From Kaistia defluvii (GTDB lineage: Bacteria; Pseudomonadota; Alphaproteobacteria; Rhizobiales; Kaistiaceae), in assembly GCF_040548815.1 (NCBI RefSeq), contig NZ_JBEPSM010000001.1:1798001-1862000 (forward strand): DNA of 64,000 nucleotides, written 5' to 3'. Positions 58,495 through 64,000 of this stretch are shown here, one piece after another. The translations under genes and the position numbers were made by a program. The notes beneath the pieces were generated by a model. That model ran no database searches. It was not told the DNA's origin and saw nothing but the letters and a program-made list of their open reading frames with translations. Numbering within the stretch: the first letter of the stretch is position 1; each line of letters begins with the position of its first letter.

Positions 58495-58860
58495 ATGAAG
58501 AAGATCGCAGCCGCCGCTCTTGCTACCCTCATCGGGATCACCGCCGTCGTCGGCACGGCGCAGACCGCCTCCGCCGAAAACGGCAGGAACGCCGCCCTGG
58601 CAGCCGGCGCGGCCGTCGGCCTCGGTGTCGGCGCCCTGCTCGCCGCGCCCCGCTACGACAATGGCTACGAGATCGCCCCGCCCCGTTACGCCGCCCCGGT
58701 CTATGACGATGGCTACCGTGCACCGCCGCGCCGCGTCGTCCGCGCCAATTGGCGTGCCCACACCGAATGGTGCTACGACAACTACCGCTCCTATGACGAG
58801 CGCACCGATACCTTCATCGGTCGCGACGGCAACGAATATCGCTGCCGCGGTTCCTACTAA
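58495..58860 (+). CDS. BA14K-family exported protein
   Basis: 121 residues with a signal peptide (ALATLIGITAVVGTAQTASA), a glycine-rich middle membrane-like stretch (AALAAGAAVGLGVGALLA) and a C-terminal BA14K-type domain, WRAHTEWCYDNYRSYDERTDTFIGRDGNEYRCRGSY, with two Cys. The family is named after a Brucella immunoreactive protein and is thought to be envelope-associated and lectin-like. A paralogue of identical length is at 62393. The ATG follows CCGGAGATACCAGC. Confidence 0.9.
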   Translation: MKKIAAAALATLIGITAVVGTAQTASAENGRNAALAAGAAVGLGVGALLAAPRYDNGYEIAPPRYAAPVYDDGYRAPPRRVVRANWRAHTEWCYDNYRSYDERTDTFIGRDGNEYRCRGSY

Positions 58861-58872
58861 GCGTTCCGTTTC

Positions 58873-58907
58873 GGGACGGGCAGCGGGTTGAACGCGCTGC
58901 CTGTCCC
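58873..58907 (+). terminator. Hairpin after the first BA14K gene
   Basis: A 13-bp stem with one G-T wobble (58873-58885 with 58895-58907) and a 9-base loop. No T-run follows, so termination is tentative. Confidence 0.45.
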
Positions 58908-59018
58908 GGCCCGTTCCCGGTCCCTGTTTGCGACCGTTGACCGCCGAGGTTTACCCCCGGCCGCGAATCCGGGATGCTGCAGTCTGTTTTCATACAAGCT
59001 GCAGTCTGCCGTTCCCCA

Positions 59019-59288
59019 GTGTCGAAGAATCTTAAATATCTCGCTGTCTTCATCGGCATCGAAATCTTTCTGCTGATCGCATTCATCTTTCGGGATGCGA
59101 TCTGGAGCGCCAATCGAATCCCGGCGATCATGTCCCGCAACGAACGCCTGATCCGGCTGATCGTCGGAGACTGGGCCTTCGAGCGCTATATCGAAATCTC
59201 GATCCTTCTCTCAATGGCGGTCTTCCTCCTGGCCATCGTCGGCACGATCCGGAAGATCCGCAAAGCGCAGCTCCAGCAAAGCCGCTAG
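59019..59288 (+). CDS. Small two-span membrane protein
   Basis: 89 residues from a GTG at 59019, or 104 from an ATG at 58974. There are two hydrophobic spans (YLAVFIGIEIFLLIAFIF and ISILLSMAVFLLAIVGTI) with charged ends. Neither start has a good ribosome binding site. No family is recognised. The membrane-protein pattern and the terminator that follows argue that it is real. Confidence 0.55.
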   Translation: MSKNLKYLAVFIGIEIFLLIAFIFRDAIWSANRIPAIMSRNERLIRLIVGDWAFERYIEISILLSMAVFLLAIVGTIRKIRKAQLQQSR

Positions 59289-59318
59289 GCGGAAGACCTC
59301 GAGAGGTCTCCCGCCTTT
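59288..59318 (+). terminator. Hairpin after the small membrane protein gene
   Basis: GGCGG (59288-59292) pairs with CCGCC (59311-59315), and inside this AGACCT pairs with AGGTCT with an internal mismatch, then TTT follows. It overlaps the stop codon. Confidence 0.55.
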
Positions 59319-59337
59319 GCGTTTCGGCGGGGTCGCT

Positions 59338-60363
59338 TCAGGTCACGCTGACGGGCTTCGAGCGCAGCCGGCTTGCCAGCGCCGGATCGGCGCGACGGCA
59401 AAGTTGCGGCGGCAGGCCGCGCAGGATCAGTTCCGCATCCGCCACCGCCATCCGGCCGATCGAAAACAGCGCGTCGACCGTGCCGCCGGTCCGGTGCGCG
59501 GAGAGCAGAATGCCCTCCATCTGGCGCACCGGATCATCGGCCGGCACCGGCTCCTCCGGGAACACGTCGGTTGCGACGCGGATATGGCCGGAGCGGACCG
59601 CGTCAAGCATGGCCGGGAAATCGACCACCGCCGCGCGGCTCATCAGCAGGAAGGCGGCGCCCTTCTCCATCAGCGCGAATTCGCGGGCGCCCAGGAAGCC
59701 CTGGTTCTCGCCCGTCACCGCCGCGAAAACAAAGACGACCTGGCTGGTCGAAAGCAGTTCGTCCAGCGAGGCGGGCGTGCAGTCGTGGCGCTCGATGATC
59801 TCGTCCGGCAGCCAGGGGTCGAAGACCTTGACCGGGTTGCGGAACGGCCGGATCAGTTCGCGCAGATTCTTGCCGAGATCGCCCAGGCCGATGATACCGA
59901 CCGAGGCGCCGGCGAAGCGGAAGGTCTCGGCGTTGGCGGCGAGGCCATATTGCTCCGTGCCGGCGCGAAACGCGCGATCCGCCGCCGTAATGCCGCGCGC
60001 CAGGTCGATCGCCATGCCGAGGGCGGCCTCCGCCACCGGGGCGGCAAAGGCCGAACCCGGCGTCAGCACCCAGATGTTGCGTTCCTGGCAGGCCTGATAG
60101 TCGATATTGGGCAGGAAGTTGGTCTCGACATTGATGACCCCCTTCAGCTTCTTCGCCCGATCGAGACGCTCGCGCGGCAATGCGGTCTGGCCGAAGATCA
60201 AGACCGTCTCCGGCAGCAGTTCGTCAATTTGCGCGTCCGACATCGGCGCATCTTCCGAGATCACCACCCGGCCCAGCTTTTCCAGCCGCGCGCGGACATC
60301 CGGCTCCATGATCAGATCCAGCGTCCGCGGCAGCGGATCGACCAGAATAATTCCCTCAGCCAA
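59338..60363 (-). CDS. D-2-hydroxyacid dehydrogenase family protein
   Basis: 341 residues. The NAD-binding motif is VGIIGLGDLGKNLREL; the catalytic trio is Arg in LMSRAAVVD, Glu in VFPEEPV and His in LLSAHRTGG. It likely reduces 2-oxo acids to D-2-hydroxyacids, or acts as a phosphoglycerate dehydrogenase-like enzyme. The start is a TTG at 60363 with GGGAGGA seven bases upstream; an earlier in-frame TTG at 60378 lies on the Shine-Dalgarno itself. A small hairpin (60374-60389) overlaps the ribosome binding site, a possible translational control. Confidence 0.87.
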   Translation of the reverse strand: MAEGIILVDPLPRTLDLIMEPDVRARLEKLGRVVISEDAPMSDAQIDELLPETVLIFGQTALPRERLDRAKKLKGVINVETNFLPNIDYQACQERNIWVLTPGSAFAAPVAEAALGMAIDLARGITAADRAFRAGTEQYGLAANAETFRFAGASVGIIGLGDLGKNLRELIRPFRNPVKVFDPWLPDEIIERHDCTPASLDELLSTSQVVFVFAAVTGENQGFLGAREFALMEKGAAFLLMSRAAVVDFPAMLDAVRSGHIRVATDVFPEEPVPADDPVRQMEGILLSAHRTGGTVDALFSIGRMAVADAELILRGLPPQLCRRADPALASRLRSKPVSVT

Positions 60364-60373
60364 GGCAGTTCCT

Positions 60374-60389
60374 CCCAATCTTGATTGGG
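60374..60389 (-). promoter_or_regulatory. Hairpin at the ribosome binding site of the hydroxyacid dehydrogenase
   Basis: CCCAAT (60374-60379) and ATTGGG (60384-60389) form a 6-bp stem. On the transcript it abuts GGGAGGA, so it could modulate initiation. Weak on its own. Confidence 0.3.
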
Positions 60390-60462
60390 CGTCAGCCTAG
60401 GCCAGTTTGTCCGGCCTTCGCCATCGGTTGACGGGGCGAGAGCTGTCGTCCACCGACTTTTT

Positions 60463-61368
60463 CTAGAGATCGGCCTCGGCGAAGATTTTGGCGATCCAGT
60501 CCAGAAACACGCGCAGTCGCGGCGATAATTGGCGGTTTTGCGGATAGAACGCGGCCAGCGGCGTCGGTGGCGGAGGAAAGTCCTTCAACACCTCGACCAG
60601 CGCGCCATCGGCCAGATCCTGCCGAAAGCGATAGCGTGGCGCCTGGATAAGGCCAAAACCGCGGCGCGCCAGATCGGCCATCGTGTCGGAATTATTCACG
60701 GTCAGCCGTCCTGGCAGGCTGACCTGGCGGACCGCACCGTCGACGTGAAATTCCAGAGGCATCGCCTCCCCGGTGCGGGAGGAGAGGAAGCCGACCGCGA
60801 AATGCCCCTCCAGCGCATCCGGCGATTGAGGCGTGCCGTGCTTTTCGAGATAGGCCGGACTGGCGCAGGTGATCTCGGTCATGGTGGCCAGCCGCCGCAT
60901 GATCAGGCCGCTTTCCACCGCCGTCCCGGCGCGGATGACGCAATCCACGCCCTCGCGCACCAGATCGACAAGCCGGTCGCCCTGCCCGATCTGCAAATCG
61001 AGCAGCGGATAGCGCTCCATGAATTCCCGCAGCCGGGGCAGCAGGAAGGTGCGGGTGAGCAGGCCATGCGCGTCGACGCGCAGCAGGCCACGGGGCTGCG
61101 CATCGCGAAACGCGTTTTCCGCCTCGTCCACCTCGGAAAGAATGGAAAGGCAGCGATGGTAATAGGCCTGCCCGTCCAGGGTCGGCGCGACGTGTCGTGT
61201 GGTCCGCTCCAGCAGGCGCACACCGAGACTTCGCTCCAGTTGCTTCAAGGCTTCCGTTGCGGTCGAGCGGGCGAGCCCCAGATCGGCCGCCGCCGCCGAA
61301 AAGCTGCGGCGGTCCACGACGCGAACAAACAGTTCCATGCGATCCAGACGGTCCATGCGCTTGTTCAT
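60463..61368 (-). CDS. LysR-family transcriptional regulator
   Basis: 301 residues. The N-terminal HTH is RMELFVRVVDRRSFSAAAADLGLARSTATEALKQLERSLGVRLLERTTRHVAPT, the remainder is the periplasmic-binding-like effector domain. The ATG at 61368 is chosen; the in-frame GTG one codon earlier is possible and an ATG at 61356 gives a shorter form. It is divergent from the SDR at 61457 with an inverted repeat between, so it probably controls that SDR. The effector is unknown. Confidence 0.93.
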   Translation of the reverse strand: MNKRMDRLDRMELFVRVVDRRSFSAAAADLGLARSTATEALKQLERSLGVRLLERTTRHVAPTLDGQAYYHRCLSILSEVDEAENAFRDAQPRGLLRVDAHGLLTRTFLLPRLREFMERYPLLDLQIGQGDRLVDLVREGVDCVIRAGTAVESGLIMRRLATMTEITCASPAYLEKHGTPQSPDALEGHFAVGFLSSRTGEAMPLEFHVDGAVRQVSLPGRLTVNNSDTMADLARRGFGLIQAPRYRFRQDLADGALVEVLKDFPPPPTPLAAFYPQNRQLSPRLRVFLDWIAKIFAEADL

Positions 61369-61376
61369 CACAGCCG

Positions 61377-61392
61377 AATTGTCATGTCAATT
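61377..61392. promoter_or_regulatory. Candidate LysR operator
   Basis: AATTG (61377-61381), a 6-base spacer, and CAATT (61388-61392) form a 16-base interrupted palindrome in the 88-base divergent promoter of the LysR and SDR genes. Confidence 0.45.
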
Positions 61393-61456
61393 ATCCGCTG
61401 ATTGTTCTGGAATTTGTCATGCGCCATTTTGGGCCCATCCAAACAGGAACAATGCC

Positions 61457-62197
61457 ATGACCAGCCAAGCCCAACGTGTTGCGATCGTCACCGGAGCCTC
61501 GAAGGGGATCGGCGCGGCGATCGCCCTCCGTCTCGCCGCGGACGGAATCGCCGTCGCCGTCAACTATGCGTCCAGCCAAAAGCCCGCCGGCGAAATCGTC
61601 GCCTCCATCGAGGCGGCCGGCGGCAAGGCCATCGTCGTTCAGGCCGACATCGCCCGTCCGGGCGGCGTCGCTACCCTGTTCGACGCTGCCGAGGCGGCCT
61701 TTGGAGGCGTCGATATCCTCGTCAACAATGCCGGTGTGATGACGCTGGGCCCGATAGCCGATGTCGACGACGCCGCCTTCGAATCGCAGATCGCGATCAA
61801 TCTTGGCGGCGCCTTCCGGGGCATGCGCGAAGCAACCAGGCGGCTTCGCGACGACGGACGCATCGTCAACTTTTCGTCGAGCGTCGTCGGCTTGTACCAG
61901 CCGGGATATGGCGTCTACGCCGCGACCAAGGCCGCCGTCGAGGCGATGACCCACATCTTGGCCAAGGAGCTTGGGCCGCGGCGGATCACCGTCAACGCCG
62001 TGGCGCCCGGCCCCGTCGAGACGGAACTGTTCACCAGGGGCAAGACCGAGGAGCAGATCCGAGCCATCGCCGGCATGAACCCGATGCGCCGGCTCGGCCA
62101 GCCGGCGGATATCGCCGCCGTAGTCGCGTTCCTGGCGAGCCCGGACAGCGCGTGGGTCAACGGTCAGGTCATCCGCGCCAATGGCGGCGTCGTCTGA
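61457..62197 (+). CDS. Short-chain dehydrogenase/reductase (FabG-like)
   Basis: 246 residues, classical SDR: TGASKGIGAAIALRLAADG, NNAGVMT, FSSS as the catalytic-Ser region, YAATKAAVEAMTHILAKEL (YxxxK) and NAVAPGPVETEL, ending IRANGGVV. The start is the ATG at 61457. It is divergent from a LysR regulator, the usual arrangement for LysR targets. Substrate unknown; similar enzymes act on ketoacyl thioesters or quinone-like carbonyls. Confidence 0.92.
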   Translation: MTSQAQRVAIVTGASKGIGAAIALRLAADGIAVAVNYASSQKPAGEIVASIEAAGGKAIVVQADIARPGGVATLFDAAEAAFGGVDILVNNAGVMTLGPIADVDDAAFESQIAINLGGAFRGMREATRRLRDDGRIVNFSSSVVGLYQPGYGVYAATKAAVEAMTHILAKELGPRRITVNAVAPGPVETELFTRGKTEEQIRAIAGMNPMRRLGQPADIAAVVAFLASPDSAWVNGQVIRANGGVV

Positions 62198-62392
62198 GCG
62201 ACCTTGGCCGACACCGGATCCTGCCGCGCGCTGAACCGGCCCCTATTCTTGGCTTCTCTTCCGCAGGCAAACAACGCAACCACCACCTAAGGTAGATTTG
62301 CCGCGGGCGAGCGAAGTTCTCCAGTCATAGTTTTGCCCCGATGCGCACGGATATTCGCGTCATCACAGGCTTCACGAACAGGAGGCTTCACG

Positions 62393-62758
62393 ATGAGAAG
62401 CTTCGTTACCGCGTCTCTCGCTGGCGTTCTCGGCATTCTTGCCGTTACGGCAACGGCTTCGACAGCGTCGGCGGACCGCTGGCACGGCGGGCCGCGCTAT
62501 TATGGCCATTATCACCGCGACAATAGCGGCGCCGTCATCGGCGGCCTCGCCGCCGGCACCCTGCTCGGCCTCGGCATCGGTGCCATCGCGTCGCAGCCGC
62601 GCGCCTATGCCGACGACTACGAGGTTCCGCCGCCGCGCGGCGCCGCCTGGCGCGCGCATGTCGATTATTGCCTCGACCGCTACCGCAGCTACAGCCCGGA
62701 GACCGATACGTTCATCGGCGCGGACGGCTACGAATATCGCTGCCGCGGCTCCTACTGA
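62393..62758 (+). CDS. BA14K-family exported protein (paralogue)
   Basis: 121 residues like its paralogue at 58495: a signal peptide (VTASLAGVLGILAVTATASTASA), a glycine-rich span and a C-terminal WRAHVDYCLDRYRSYSPETDTFIGADGYEYRCRGSY. The tail shares DTFIG, EYRCRGSY and WRAH with the paralogue; N-terminal parts differ. GGAGG lies ten bases before the ATG. A perfect terminator follows. Confidence 0.9.
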   Translation: MRSFVTASLAGVLGILAVTATASTASADRWHGGPRYYGHYHRDNSGAVIGGLAAGTLLGLGIGAIASQPRAYADDYEVPPPRGAAWRAHVDYCLDRYRSYSPETDTFIGADGYEYRCRGSY

Positions 62759-62780
62759 GCCGCCGCTGCCGGACATGCAG

Positions 62781-62817
62781 AAGCCCCGCGGGATCGCTCC
62801 CGCGGGGCTTTTTTTTT
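62781..62817 (+). terminator. Terminator of the second BA14K gene
   Basis: A 13-bp stem (AAGCCCCGCGGGA with TCCCGCGGGGCTT) with a TCGC loop and a run of nine T's. It also faces the convergent ilvC. Confidence 0.93.
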
Positions 62818-62847
62818 CGGTTCGGTGGCAGGAAGCCCCGCAATGTC

Positions 62848-62869
62848 CCCTCTCCCGTGCGGGAGAGGG
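62848..62869. repeat. CTCTCC-type palindromic fragment before ilvC's 3' end
   Basis: CCCTCTCCC with GGGAGAGGG around GTGC. It is close to the palindromes at 57016 and 57157. It may also act as the ilvC 3' hairpin. Confidence 0.45.
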
Positions 62870-62901
62870 TTGTGGCAAGGGCCTTGCCCGAAGCCGAAGG
62901 C

Positions 62902-64000
<1,099 letters not shown>

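Overview
This 64 kb window is GC-rich (roughly two thirds G+C), densely coded chromosomal DNA with no phage, transposase, plasmid or CRISPR signature. The gene content points to an alphaproteobacterium of the order Hyphomicrobiales (Rhizobiales). Evidence is a CckA-type hybrid kinase close to recA and alaS, the alphaproteobacterial DksA variant that has lost most zinc ligands, two BA14K-family proteins, DUF1194, DUF3309 and DUF1127 proteins, a ferredoxin/thioredoxin-reductase-like FNR pair, and a 2132-residue coiled-coil protein resembling the polar-growth ring protein GPR/RgsE of Agrobacterium and Sinorhizobium. Genus cannot be fixed from sequence reading alone.

Layout. 0.2-2.9 kb: a family 2 glycosyltransferase and NADP isocitrate dehydrogenase. 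3.7-8.1 kb: a complete CUT1-type sugar ABC importer operon. 8.1-12.7 kb: an AraC regulator divergent from a redox cluster (SDR, aldo/keto reductase, a DCXR-like SDR). 12.7-18.9 kb, reading leftwards: recA, a GFA-family protein, alaS and a CPA2 cation/proton antiporter. 19-25.8 kb: mixed enzymes (serine hydrolase, an SDR without the usual catalytic pair, pseudouridine-5'-phosphate glycosidase, a DUF1194 VWA protein, an LCMT-like methyltransferase, a P450). 25.9-35 kb: cckA, a FliO-like protein, dksA, a FlgN-like protein, a SixA-like phosphatase and the ycjX-ycjF pair. 35-37.7 kb: an AT-richer orphan with UDG-superfamily features, a cupin, and the FNR/ferredoxin pair.

38.4-44.8 kb is one gene, the giant GPR/RgsE-like protein. 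Its central 1298 residues parse into 59 uninterrupted 22-residue units. 45-51.1 kb: two MFS transporters, small membrane or DUF proteins, a secreted trypsin-like protease, a small fatty-acid-hydroxylase-like membrane protein, an AT-richer pair of orphans, and two identical tRNA-Lys(CTT) genes. 51.3-57.4 kb: a large periplasmic phytase/esterase-like protein, leuA with an unannotated leucine-rich leader peptide, a CgeB-like glycosyltransferase, and intergenic mosaic palindromic repeats. 57.4-64 kb: PhzF, two BA14K paralogues, a 2-hydroxyacid dehydrogenase, a LysR/SDR divergent pair and ilvC.

The pieces most worth follow-up are the perfect 22-residue register in the GPR/RgsE-like protein, the leucine leader peptide before leuA, the UDG-like orphan, a near-identical 17-bp palindrome in two unrelated intergenic regions, and the interspersed palindromic repeats. 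I found no convincing wholly new defence or mobile system.
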